A DNA stretch of 6,596 nucleotides, from positions 1 through 6,596 of the forward strand of contig JAICKT010000251.1 in the NCBI GenBank assembly GCA_025927795.1. Direction: 5' to 3'. Numbering within the stretch: the first letter of the stretch is position 1; each line of letters starts with the position of its first letter. This document shows, in pieces, positions 1 through 6,220 of this stretch. The position numbers and the translations under genes were made by a program. This DNA comes from Parafilimonas sp. Lineage in GTDB: Bacteria > Bacteroidota > Bacteroidia > Chitinophagales > Chitinophagaceae. Under the pieces are notes generated by a model, which saw nothing but the letters and a program-made list of their open reading frames with translations, did no database searches and was not told the origin of the DNA.

Positions 1-649
1 ATTGCATTACATCAGCATGAATAAAAAAATATTTTTTTTCATCTTTAAAACTATTGATGGCAAAATTATCTTTTGCCCACTCAAGATATGTTTTAGATAA
101 ATCAACTGAAGTTACTGTTGTTGCTTCACCTGCTGCTGCATAAACAGAAAAAGAACCTGTATAGCAAAAAAGATTCAGCACATCTTTATTTTTCGAGTCT
201 TTGCGCACCATTTCTCTTGTTATGCGATGATCTAAAAACAAACCTGTATCTAAATAATCAGTCAGGTTAATTAAGAACTTTAAATTATTTTCTTCAACCG
301 TTAAAAACTGTTGCGCAAAATTTTGTTTTTCATATTGCTGACTTTCGCGATGGCTTAATCGTTTGCGCTCACGGCTATAAATATTTTCAATAGGTATATT
401 CAAAATTTCACTTATAATTTTAAATGATTGATGCAGCCATTCTTCATGTTCTTCATCATTCATCCCATGCCTGCGGCGATATTCGGCTACATAAATTTTG
501 TCATCATACAATTCAATGGCGAAAGGAAATTCAGGTAAATCATGATCATAAACTCTGTAACAGGAAACGTTCAAACGCTTTGCCTGTTTGCTTTTGTGTT
601 TATACACTTTAAGCAAACGGTTATAAAACATTTGAAATTTATCAGTCAT
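1..649 (-). CDS. RlmK-type 23S rRNA methyltransferase, N-terminal 216 residues (3' end outside window)
   Basis: This is a class I SAM-dependent RNA methyltransferase resembling the C-terminal RlmK half of the fused RlmKL protein, which makes m7G2069 in 23S rRNA. The frame is open from ATG at 649 to the left edge, so the C-terminus is missing. Residues 10-60 (RLLKVYKHKSKQ, CYRVYDHDLPEFPFAIELY, VAEY) match the RlmK entry region. Then come QYEKQN (105-110), LINLTDYLDTGLFLDHR (126-142), the SAM-binding glycine motif LNLFCYTGSFS (158-168), the acidic motif SVDLSKTYLEWAKDNFAIN (181-199) and HADV (211-214). The protein starts directly at the RlmK region, with no room for the THUMP and RlmL domains, so it is a stand-alone enzyme. 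A second in-frame Met lies at residue 7; I prefer the first ATG because the upstream sequence is the murI spacer. There is no Shine-Dalgarno sequence. It lies 57 bp downstream of murI on the same strand. The substrate base is inferred from family resemblance only. Confidence 0.85.
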   Translation of the reverse strand, partial: MTDKFQMFYNRLLKVYKHKSKQAKRLNVSCYRVYDHDLPEFPFAIELYDDKIYVAEYRRRHGMNDEEHEEWLHQSFKIISEILNIPIENIYSRERKRLSHRESQQYEKQNFAQQFLTVEENNLKFLINLTDYLDTGLFLDHRITREMVRKDSKNKDVLNLFCYTGSFSVYAAAGEATTVTSVDLSKTYLEWAKDNFAINSFKDEKKYFFIHADVMQ

Positions 650-663
650 AGAAAATTACTTAT

Positions 664-692
664 CGGTCTGACGCTTTTGAAGCGTCTGACCG
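664..692 (-). terminator. GC-rich hairpin between murI and the rlmK-like gene (terminator or REP-like palindrome)
   Basis: The arms 664-676 and 680-692 pair over 13 positions with a single T-T mismatch (669/687) and a 3-nt loop. The stem is much richer in GC than its surroundings. On the minus strand it follows the murI stop by 14 bp and is followed by an AT-rich stretch (ATAAGTAATTTTCT) that runs into the next start codon. That tail is a poor U-tract, so termination may be weak. The heptamer GTCTGAC appears in both arms, and a degraded third copy (GTTAGAC) lies at 694-700, as in some repetitive extragenic palindromes. Confidence 0.5.
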
Positions 693-706
693 CGTTAGAC
701 TTGCAA

Positions 707-1525
707 TTACAGTTCTATATGTTTTGCATTTGTTGCTTCGCCGTAAAAAATGGTTGCATGATTATTAAAATTTTCAGCAGAATCTGTTGTATAAAATTGT
801 ACAGTTTTATCTCTTGATAACTGCTTTTCTATTTCTGTATGTCTTTGCAAATAATCCTTCAAACTGTCAGCAACAATTTCACCTTGAGCAATTACTTTAA
901 TATTACCGGGTAAAAATTTTTCAATTCTTTTTTTTATTAAAGGATAATGTGTGCAAGCAAGTAATATTGTATCAATCTTTTCATCTTGCTTCAATAACTC
1001 GTCTAAATATTTTTTAATGAAATAATATGCAGCTTCATTTTCAAATTCGTTATTCTCAATTAAAGGAACCAACATTGGGCAAGCTTGTTGAGCCACATCT
1101 ATAGCAGGAAAAAACTTTTCAATCTCAATTAAATAAGATTTCGATTGTACAGTACCATTTGTTGCCATTATTCCAATATGGTTTGTTTTAGAATAATTGC
1201 CGATAATTTCTGTTGTTGGCCGAATAACACCTAATACTTTTTTGCCTGGAAAATTTTTATCTAAATCTTTTTGCTGAATGCTGCGCAAAGCCTTCGCGGA
1301 TGCAGTATTGCAGGCAACAACAATTAGCGGACAATTTTGTTTAAATAACCATTGCACACATTGCCATGTATATTGATAAACTGTTTCAAACGAACGGTTG
1401 CCATATGGCGTTCTTGCATTATCACCTAAATAAATATAATCGTAGTGCGGCAATTGCTTTTGTATCTCTTTCAAAACTGTTAAGCCGCCATAACCTGAAT
1501 CAAAAATGCCGATAGGTGAATGCAT
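707..1525 (-). CDS. murI: Glutamate racemase
   Basis: MurI interconverts L- and D-glutamate in the cytoplasm and supplies the D-glutamate that MurD adds to the peptidoglycan stem peptide. The 272-residue length is normal for the family. Visible motifs in order are GIFDSGYGGLTVLKE (6-20, with the active-site Asp9-Ser10), GDNARTPYG (34-42), VVACNTASAKALR (69-81) with catalytic Cys72, VIRPTTE (100-106), ATNGTVQSKSY (121-131), LVPLIE (152-157) and LLACTHYPLI (188-197) with the second catalytic Cys191. Both cysteines of the two-base mechanism are present, so the enzyme should be active. The start is ATG at 1525, three residues before the conserved core, with no Shine-Dalgarno sequence. The gene is divergent from the DigH-like gene across 82 bp and lies upstream of the rlmK-like gene on the same strand. 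The usual V of GVGGLTV is Y here, a tolerable change. Confidence 0.97.
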   Translation of the reverse strand: MHSPIGIFDSGYGGLTVLKEIQKQLPHYDYIYLGDNARTPYGNRSFETVYQYTWQCVQWLFKQNCPLIVVACNTASAKALRSIQQKDLDKNFPGKKVLGVIRPTTEIIGNYSKTNHIGIMATNGTVQSKSYLIEIEKFFPAIDVAQQACPMLVPLIENNEFENEAAYYFIKKYLDELLKQDEKIDTILLACTHYPLIKKRIEKFLPGNIKVIAQGEIVADSLKDYLQRHTEIEKQLSRDKTVQFYTTDSAENFNNHATIFYGEATNAKHIEL

Positions 1526-1607
1526 GTGTCAAAAATAATTCTATAATTCATTTCTAAAATTTCTTTCACCATTAAACAAAACACATTCAAACTCTATCTT
1601 CGTTTAT
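1526..1607. promoter_or_regulatory. Divergent promoter region of murI and the DigH-like gene
   Basis: These 82 bp separate two divergent start codons, so both promoters should lie here. The minus strand carries TATTTTTG (1537 to 1530), a full match to the Bacteroidota -7 element TAnnTTTG, but it ends only four bases before the murI ATG and has no TTG at the usual distance. The plus strand has TATCTTCG just before the DigH-like start, a seven-of-eight match. I cannot place either start of transcription with confidence; the region call rests on gene orientation. Confidence 0.4.
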
Positions 1608-3182
1608 ATGATGAAATTGTTTTGTTGCGCTTTGATATTTTTCTTTTGTCAATTATCAACTGTCAACTGTCAACCATCAACTGAAAATACTCAGCCTAAA
1701 TACGAATTTCGCGCCGTATGGATTGCTACTGTAAATAACATTGATTGGCCAACGAGCAAGTATCTTACAACTGCCCAACAACAGCAGAGTTTCATTAATA
1801 TTCTTAATCAGCAACAAAAGATTGGCATTAATGCGGTGATTGTTCAAATCCGCCCTTCGGCAGATGCGTTCTATGCTTCCAAATATGAGCCATGGAGCGA
1901 ATTTTTAACTGGCAAGCAAGGCGCTGCGCCATCACCATATTATGATCCATTAAAATTTATGATTGATGAAACACATAAACGCGGCATGGAATTTCATGCA
2001 TGGATAAATCCTTACCGTGCGGTGTTTAGTCCAACATCTTCTATTGATCCAAATCATATCACTAAAAAACATCCTGAGTGGTTTTTGAAATATGGTGATA
2101 AGAAATATTTTAATCCGGGCTTGCCGCAGGTAATGCAATATCTCACCAACATTGTTAAAGATATTATTACGCGTTATGATGTAGATGCCATTCACATGGA
2201 TGATTATTTTTATCCTTACAGAATTGCCGGCAAAGAATTTCCCGATTATCAGGCTTACCTGCAATATGGAAGAGGATTAAGCATTGATGCATGGCGCCGC
2301 AGCAATTGCGATACTGTAATAAAAATGATTCATGATGTAATACTCGATTATAAGCCGCTGATAAAATTTGGAATAAGCCCCTTTGGTGTGTGGCGTAATA
2401 GTTCTGTTGATGCAAGAGGCAGCAATACAAAAGCAGGGCAAACATGTTACGATGATTTATATGCAGATATTTTATTGTGGTTGAAGAATGGATGGATTGA
2501 TTACGTAGCGCCGCAATTATATTGGGAAATTGGCAACAGGCTTTGTGATTATGAAACGCTTTTAGATTGGTGGGCGAAAAACAGTTATGGAAAGCAGGTT
2601 TATATTGGTCATGGCTTATATCGCGCTGTTGAAAAGCCAACTCCTGCATGGCGCAACACAAATGAATTGCCGGATGAAATAAATTTATTACGGCAATATA
2701 ATAATGTGCAGGGAAGTGTTTTTTATAGCTGCAAAAATCTTATGAATAATGTAAATGGGTGGGGAGATAGTTTGCAGTTTGATTATTACAGAACGCCTGC
2801 ATTAATTCCACCAATGGATTGGGTTGATACAACATCACCTATGCCTCCGCATCTTACAAAAATTAATATGGGCGAAGAGAGTAATCCACAATTGCTTACC
2901 ATAACGGGCGATGGAATTAATAAAAATGAAACGGAAACCATAAAAAGTTTTGTTGTATATGTATCTGAATCGTTGAATGGGTTAACTGATCATCCCGCTA
3001 TTATTATTCCTGCCGATAATACATTAAAGTTTAATTTTTTTTTACCGGCTGATTTTTTAAATAAAAATTGGAACAATTGTTATGTAACTGTTACCAGTGT
3101 TGATCGTGAGAATAATGAAAGCGAAGCATCAAATGTTATATTGTTGCAGCAAAGCGATAATGGATGGGAAGTAAAAAAATAA
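1608..3182 (+). CDS. Exported glycoside-hydrolase-like protein, DigH/YngK (GHL10, DUF187) family
   Basis: This 524-residue protein belongs to the glycosyl-hydrolase-like 10 family. E. coli DigH of this family cleaves denuded peptidoglycan glycan strands; the substrate here is inferred. Residues 1-21 form a signal peptide (MMK, hydrophobic LFCCALIFFF, then a polar stretch to about Cys21). I see no good lipobox, so cleavage by signal peptidase I is likelier than lipidation, although E. coli DigH is a lipoprotein. The TIM-barrel domain runs from about 33 to 400: FRAVWIATVNNIDWP (34-48), VIVQIRPSADAFY (77-89), FHAWINPYR (129-137), AIHMDDYFYPY (194-204, probable catalytic Asp198/Asp199), FGISPFGVWRN (254-264) and APQLYWEIG (301-309, Glu307). 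Residues about 415-512 look like a C-terminal fibronectin-III-like domain. The start may be either of two adjacent ATG codons (1608 or 1611). A 7-bp tandem repeat lies in the signal-peptide region. It is divergent from murI, another cell-wall gene. Confidence 0.92.
   Translation: MMKLFCCALIFFFCQLSTVNCQPSTENTQPKYEFRAVWIATVNNIDWPTSKYLTTAQQQQSFINILNQQQKIGINAVIVQIRPSADAFYASKYEPWSEFLTGKQGAAPSPYYDPLKFMIDETHKRGMEFHAWINPYRAVFSPTSSIDPNHITKKHPEWFLKYGDKKYFNPGLPQVMQYLTNIVKDIITRYDVDAIHMDDYFYPYRIAGKEFPDYQAYLQYGRGLSIDAWRRSNCDTVIKMIHDVILDYKPLIKFGISPFGVWRNSSVDARGSNTKAGQTCYDDLYADILLWLKNGWIDYVAPQLYWEIGNRLCDYETLLDWWAKNSYGKQVYIGHGLYRAVEKPTPAWRNTNELPDEINLLRQYNNVQGSVFYSCKNLMNNVNGWGDSLQFDYYRTPALIPPMDWVDTTSPMPPHLTKINMGEESNPQLLTITGDGINKNETETIKSFVVYVSESLNGLTDHPAIIIPADNTLKFNFFLPADFLNKNWNNCYVTVTSVDRENNESEASNVILLQQSDNGWEVKK
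1649..1683 (+). repeat. Five tandem 7-bp units (TCAACTG type) in the signal-peptide coding region
   Basis: Units begin at 1649, 1656, 1663, 1670 and 1677. Units 2, 3 and 5 read TCAACTG, unit 1 is TCAATTA and unit 4 is TCAACCA. The array encodes residues 14-25 of the DigH-like protein, the end of the signal peptide and the first mature residues. Seven is not a multiple of three, so a change of one unit shifts the frame. Reading the downstream sequence in the two other frames gives stops at 1682-1684 and 1732-1734. Confidence 0.9.
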
Positions 3183-3213
3183 TTACTTTCATGCTTAGTT
3201 TTTGATTTTTCAA

Positions 3214-3241
3214 TTGTCGCATGGAATTCGTCATAAATTTC
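3214..3241 (+). promoter_or_regulatory. Candidate Bacteroidota promoter for the Dabb-esterase gene pair
   Basis: TTG at 3214-3216 and TAAATTTC at 3234-3241 are separated by 17 bp. This approximates the Bacteroidota -33 / -7 arrangement (TTG, then TAnnTTTG), with one mismatch in the -7 element. It would place transcription start about 50 bp ahead of the ATG at 3301. Such AT-rich matches arise often by chance, so this is only a candidate. Confidence 0.25.
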
Positions 3242-3300
3242 ATTTCGGTTGAATTATCTTGTTTAAAAATTTATTCCTCATTTCATCGCAAAATATAAAT

Positions 3301-3615
3301 ATGCAAATACAAAACATTTTTGTTCACCATGTATTTTTTTATTTAAATCATAGTGATGCAGCTAACACACAAAGTCTTGTAGAAGGCTTGAAGAAATTAG
3401 CAAGAGCGCCTATAATTAAACAATCGCATATTGGTATTCCGGCTAATACGCAGCGCGATGTTGTAGATAATTCTTATGATGTTTCATGGCTTGCATTTTT
3501 TAATAATGCTGAAGAACAAGATGCTTATCAAACAGACCCGATTCATTTAGAATTCGTAAAAGAATGTTCGCATTTATGGAAGAGAGTAGTTGTGTTTGAT
3601 GCTGTAAATGCCTAA
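3301..3615 (+). CDS. Dabb (stress-responsive alpha-beta barrel) domain protein
   Basis: This 104-residue protein is a single Dabb domain, a small dimeric ferredoxin-like barrel. Visible hallmarks, numbered from the ATG at 3301, are FVHHVFFYLN near the N-terminus, a HIGIPA strand, SYDVSWLAFFNNAEEQDAYQ in the middle and DPIHLEFVKE followed by LWKRVVVFD at the end. Many members have no known reaction, so I assign no function. The frame can be extended to a TTG at 3259, but the ATG at 3301 puts Met five residues before the conserved HHVFFYL, which is usual for the family, so I chose it. No signal peptide is visible with this start; a cytoplasmic location is likely. The esterase gene begins 8 bp after its stop, which points to co-transcription. 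Confidence 0.85.
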   Translation: MQIQNIFVHHVFFYLNHSDAANTQSLVEGLKKLARAPIIKQSHIGIPANTQRDVVDNSYDVSWLAFFNNAEEQDAYQTDPIHLEFVKECSHLWKRVVVFDAVNA

Positions 3616-3623
3616 TTTATTAT

Positions 3624-4541
3624 ATGAAAAAAATTATAGCAGCTTTATTTATTTTTTTTATGATGCATTCAATATATGCACAACAAACGATTCCATTATA
3701 CGATGGAAAAGTTTCGAACAGTAAACCCTACAATACTAAAGAAGTGTGGGAACCGCAGGATAACGGAGATACAATTGTACATTTTACATCTCAACCAGCA
3801 CTTACCATTTTTTTACCTGATAAAAAAATCGCAAATGGTACTGCGGTTGTTATTTGTCCCGGTGGAGGTTATTGGGTTAAATCAATTGTGAAGGAAGGTT
3901 ATGCTGTAGCAAGAGAATTTAATAAATGGGGCGTTGCAGCATTTGTGTTAAACTATCGCATTCCAAACGACTCGTCAATGATTGATAAGAAAATTAGCCC
4001 ATTGCAGGATGCGCAAAGAGCAATTCAACTGGTGCGTATGCATGCAAAAGAATGGAACGTAAACACAGATAAAGTTGGCATCATGGGGTTTTCTGCAGGC
4101 GGACATTTGGCTTCAACTGCTTCAACACATTTTAATCATAGTTATATTGAAAACAATAACAACATAAATCTTCGTCCTGACTTTTCAATTTTAATTTATC
4201 CTGTTATCAGTTTTCAGGATAGCATAGGTCATATTGGTTCGAGGGATCAACTGATTGGTCAAAATCCTGATCCGCAATTGCGTGATTCATTTTCCAATGA
4301 ATTACAGGTAACAGCCCAAACGCCACCAGCGTTTTTAGTGCAGGCAACAGATGATGATGTTGTTCCCGTGATGAACAGCGTTGTTTATTATGAACACTTA
4401 CTTCAATTTAAAATACCAGCGGAAATGCATATTTACAAATCCGGCGGGCATGGCTTTGGAATGATTAATCCAACTACAAAAGATGAATGGATGCAAAGCT
4501 GTAAAAACTGGTTGCAAAGCATGAATTTGATAAGCAAATAA
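3624..4541 (+). CDS. Secreted alpha/beta-hydrolase esterase (BD-FAE / acetyl-xylan-esterase-like)
   Basis: This 305-residue protein is a serine esterase of the alpha/beta-hydrolase fold, of the group containing bacterial feruloyl and acetyl-xylan esterases. Residues 1-19 are a signal peptide (MKK, hydrophobic IIAALFIFFMM, cleavage after IYA), so it acts in the periplasm or outside the cell. The oxyanion-hole motif is VVICPGGGYW (75-84). The nucleophile elbow GFSAGGH (155-161) carries Ser157. The acid lies in DDDVVPV (243-249), most likely Asp244, and the catalytic His276 is in GGHGFGM (274-280). All three triad residues are present. The natural ester is unknown; acylated polysaccharides are the usual substrates of relatives, but no other polysaccharide-degradation or SusCD genes lie nearby. 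The start at 3624 gives an intact signal peptide. It is the second gene of a likely operon with the Dabb gene and is followed by a terminator. Confidence 0.92.
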   Translation: MKKIIAALFIFFMMHSIYAQQTIPLYDGKVSNSKPYNTKEVWEPQDNGDTIVHFTSQPALTIFLPDKKIANGTAVVICPGGGYWVKSIVKEGYAVAREFNKWGVAAFVLNYRIPNDSSMIDKKISPLQDAQRAIQLVRMHAKEWNVNTDKVGIMGFSAGGHLASTASTHFNHSYIENNNNINLRPDFSILIYPVISFQDSIGHIGSRDQLIGQNPDPQLRDSFSNELQVTAQTPPAFLVQATDDDVVPVMNSVVYYEHLLQFKIPAEMHIYKSGGHGFGMINPTTKDEWMQSCKNWLQSMNLISK

Positions 4542-4580
4542 TATTTACTTAACTGCACTATAAAAATTAAATCGCTAAAT

Positions 4581-4620
4581 AAAAATGAGGCGATAAGTTT
4601 TTACCGCCTCAAGATTTTTT
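4581..4620. terminator. Bidirectional intrinsic terminator between convergent genes
   Basis: The stem TGAGGCG (4586-4592) pairs with CGCCTCA (4605-4611) around a 12-nt loop. On the plus strand it is followed by a T-run at 4615-4620. On the minus strand the A-run at 4581-4585 supplies a T-run. It sits between the convergent esterase and small-protein genes. The stop codon of the latter (4619-4621) overlaps the plus-strand T-tract, so one element can serve both transcripts. Confidence 0.82.
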
Positions 4621-4813
4621 AGTTCCAAAGTGTTTTTCTTCTTAAATATGTTTTTTTTGAACGCTCTATATTCCAGAGATCAGTTGTGCCGAAAGATTTA
4701 TTATTAGGTTCGTTAATTATATCTTTTGCCAAAGTCTCTTTTATTTCTTCAAAAAACTGATTAATTTCATTCTGTTCAAGATGTACTTTCGAATTGTTTA
4801 ACTCCTGTTCCAT
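4619..4813 (-). CDS. Small conserved-looking protein of unknown function (64 aa)
   Basis: I do not recognise a named family. From ATG at 4813 it encodes 64 residues: an acidic, helix-prone N-terminal half (MEQELNNSK, then HLEQNEINQFFEEIKETLAK) and a basic tail (FGTTDLWNIERSKKTYLRRK). Bacteroidota genomes carry many 50-80-residue proteins with a similar tail, an aromatic residue, DLWxIxR and then a basic stretch; I recall this as a pattern and do not claim a database match. There is no signal peptide or membrane segment. The frame runs back to a TTG at 4882, but that region is low-complexity and contains a candidate promoter, so I prefer 4813, or the in-frame ATG at 4822. It lies downstream of dinB on the same strand, 222 bp away, probably with its own promoter. 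A regulatory or nucleic-acid-binding role for the basic tail would be speculation. Confidence 0.65.
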   Translation of the reverse strand: MEQELNNSKVHLEQNEINQFFEEIKETLAKDIINEPNNKSFGTTDLWNIERSKKTYLRRKTLWN

Positions 4814-4851
4814 AATTATCATTTTAGTTATCAAAATAATTATATGACAGG

Positions 4852-4882
4852 CAAACGTTTTGGTGCTGATTAGCAATGCCAA
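4852..4882 (-). promoter_or_regulatory. Candidate promoter of the 64-residue small gene
   Basis: On the minus strand TTG (4882-4880) is followed after 20 bp by AACGTTTG (4859-4852), seven of eight matches to the Bacteroidota -7 element TAnnTTTG. The spacing fits the expected range. Transcription would start about 35 bp upstream of the ATG at 4813, inside the longest possible reading frame, which supports the shorter start. Confidence 0.35.
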
Positions 4883-4888
4883 TTTTTA

Positions 4889-4922
4889 TATGTTTGTTTA
4901 ATCAATTGGCGCCGCAAACATA
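4889..4922. repeat. Inverted pair TATGTTTG / CAAACATA with 18-bp spacer
   Basis: TATGTTTG at 4889-4896 and its exact complement CAAACATA at 4915-4922 face each other across 18 bp. Each arm also matches the Bacteroidota -7 consensus TAnnTTTG on its own strand, but neither has a TTG at the right distance (the nearest are 26 and 27 bp away). It could be a regulator site or chance in AT-rich DNA. Confidence 0.4.
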
Positions 4923-4973
4923 CAGCACATTCACTCCATAATAAGAATACAAAAAGTTAAAAGGAGAAATAAG

Positions 4974-5015
4974 TATATAAGCGGTTATATAAATTATATA
5001 AGTGCTTATATAAGC
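4974..5015. repeat. Cluster of four TATATAA repeats with a perfect 12-bp palindrome
   Basis: TATATAA occurs at 4974-4980, 4986-4992, 4995-5001 and 5007-5013, with start-to-start distances of 12, 9 and 12 bp. The last copy is the core of the perfect palindrome GCTTATATAAGC (5004-5015). Copies two and three form an inverted repeat centred near 4993. The cluster starts 21 bp beyond the dinB stop. It lacks a GC-rich stem and a following T-run, so it is not a standard terminator. The rest of the 4814-5035 intergenic stretch holds only the two promoter-like items listed separately. Confidence 0.7.
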
Positions 5016-5035
5016 AGGTTTAAGCTGATTTAAAA

Positions 5036-6184
5036 TTATTTTATAGCACGCGCTTTTGCTACAAAGTCTTTTCCAAATTTTATTTTTATATCATCAATAG
5101 CTTTATACAAATTTGTTTTCTTCGAAACATCATCAAACAGATTTCCCTGCATAGTTATATTAGTAAAATCTGTTAAACGCACGCCAAGCAACCGAACAGG
5201 TTTTCCTTTTTTATATAGTTTATGAAAAAGATCAATTGCTGCGGGAATTAATTCATCATCCCTGAAAGTATAATCAATTGCAATTTGTTTTGAAGTGGTT
5301 TCAAAATTTGGATAACGGATTTTTACCGCAATACAACCTGCAAGCTTTGCATCCTGTCTTAATTCAAATGCAACTTTTTCCGTCATTCTAACTAATTCAC
5401 TTAATAAAAATTGTACATCGCTGGTATTTGTTTCAAAAGTGTTTTCCGTTGAAATAGATTTCGCTTCATGCCATTCATTCACGCTTCCAAAATGCAAACC
5501 CTGTGCTTTGTTCCATAAATCAAAACCCCATTTTCCTAAATACATTTCCAATTCAGATTGTGATTTAGAAAGAATATCGCCGATAAACTCAATTCCCATT
5601 TCATTTAAAATAGATAAAGTGTGATTGCCAACACCGGGAATTTTTTTAACAGGTAATGGTGCAAGAAATTCTTTTTCTTTTCCATGCTGAATAAAAAGGT
5701 AGCCGTTTGGTTTCGCTTCATCAGTAGCAATTTTTGCTATTAGTTTATTGCTGGCAAGTCCGAATGAAATAGGAAGCTTTGTTTCATTTATAATTTCTTC
5801 GCGTAAATCAATAGTCCATTTAAACGGATCAAAAAATTTATCCATTCCGGTAAGATCAATATAAAATTCATCAATGCTTGCCTTCTGAAATTTTGGCGCT
5901 TTTGCTGCAATAATTTGTGTAACCCAGTTTGAAAATTTGCCGTATTGCTTATGCGTTCCGCGAACAAGTATTGCATGTGGACAAAGCTGCATCGCTTTTT
6001 TCATAGGCATCGCAGAATGAACGCCGTATTTTCTTGCTTCATAACTGCAGGTAGTTACAACACCCCTGTCTCTTGATCCGCCAACAATTACGGCTTTTCC
6101 TTTAAGTGTTGGATCATTAATCATTTCAACACTTACAAAAAAAGAATCCAAATCAAGATGCGCTATATACGTTTTAACAGCCAT
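5036..6184 (-). CDS. dinB: DNA polymerase IV (Y-family translesion polymerase)
   Basis: DinB is a low-fidelity Y-family DNA polymerase that copies past damaged bases. The 382-residue length is typical. The palm begins with HLDLDSFFVSVE (9-20), giving metal ligand Asp11 and the probable steric-gate Phe16 that excludes ribonucleotides. VTTCSYEARKYGVHSAMP (43-60) is the fingers motif. KASIDEFYIDLTG (101-113) carries the catalytic Asp105 and Glu106. FGLASNKLIAKIATDEAKPNG (141-161) and the helix-hairpin-helix-like KIPGVGNHT (181-189) follow, then the little-finger domain (about 240-345). QGNLFDD (346-352) fits a beta-clamp-binding motif (QxxLF); it is followed by about 30 more residues. All catalytic residues are present. 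The start at 6184 is eight residues before the conserved HLDLDSFF, with no Shine-Dalgarno sequence. It appears to be transcribed alone: a terminator lies upstream and a perfect inverted repeat sits over its likely promoter. Confidence 0.97.
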   Translation of the reverse strand: MAVKTYIAHLDLDSFFVSVEMINDPTLKGKAVIVGGSRDRGVVTTCSYEARKYGVHSAMPMKKAMQLCPHAILVRGTHKQYGKFSNWVTQIIAAKAPKFQKASIDEFYIDLTGMDKFFDPFKWTIDLREEIINETKLPISFGLASNKLIAKIATDEAKPNGYLFIQHGKEKEFLAPLPVKKIPGVGNHTLSILNEMGIEFIGDILSKSQSELEMYLGKWGFDLWNKAQGLHFGSVNEWHEAKSISTENTFETNTSDVQFLLSELVRMTEKVAFELRQDAKLAGCIAVKIRYPNFETTSKQIAIDYTFRDDELIPAAIDLFHKLYKKGKPVRLLGVRLTDFTNITMQGNLFDDVSKKTNLYKAIDDIKIKFGKDFVAKARAIK

Positions 6185-6191
6185 AAAGATT

Positions 6192-6220
6192 GAAAGTATA
6201 ATTTTTAAGTGATTAGCAAA
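6192..6220 (-). promoter_or_regulatory. Candidate dinB promoter
   Basis: On the minus strand TTTG (6220-6217) and TACTTTC (6198-6192) are 18 bp apart, close to the Bacteroidota -33 / -7 pattern with mismatches at the end of the -7 element. The leader to the ATG at 6184 would be only a few bases. The -33 element lies in the centre of the palindrome at 6203-6230. Confidence 0.35.

Noticed and set aside
424..817. Plus-strand reading frames of 62 and 91 codons
   Set aside because: They overlie the rlmK-like gene, the murI end and the hairpin between them; their translations show no domain.
1530..1537. TATTTTTG on the minus strand, a full match to the Bacteroidota -7 element ahead of murI
   Set aside because: It ends four bases before the murI ATG, leaves almost no leader, and has no TTG at the expected distance; in AT-rich DNA this match is expected by chance.
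1950..2661. Minus-strand reading frames of 104 and 164 codons
   Set aside because: They lie within the DigH-like coding region on the opposite strand and read as low-complexity shadows rich in His, Cys and Asn.
3259..3300. TTG start that would add 14 residues to the Dabb protein
   Set aside because: The extension is not part of the Dabb domain, and the ATG at 3301 gives the usual spacing to HHVFFYL.
4814..4882. TTG start that would extend the small protein to 87 residues
   Set aside because: The added residues are hydrophobic low-complexity sequence from AT-rich spacer DNA, and the TTG is better explained as a promoter -33 box.
4958..4970. AAGGAG-containing purine-rich stretch on the plus strand resembling a Shine-Dalgarno site
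   Set aside because: No start codon or reading frame follows at a usable distance, and the other genes here do not use Shine-Dalgarno sequences.
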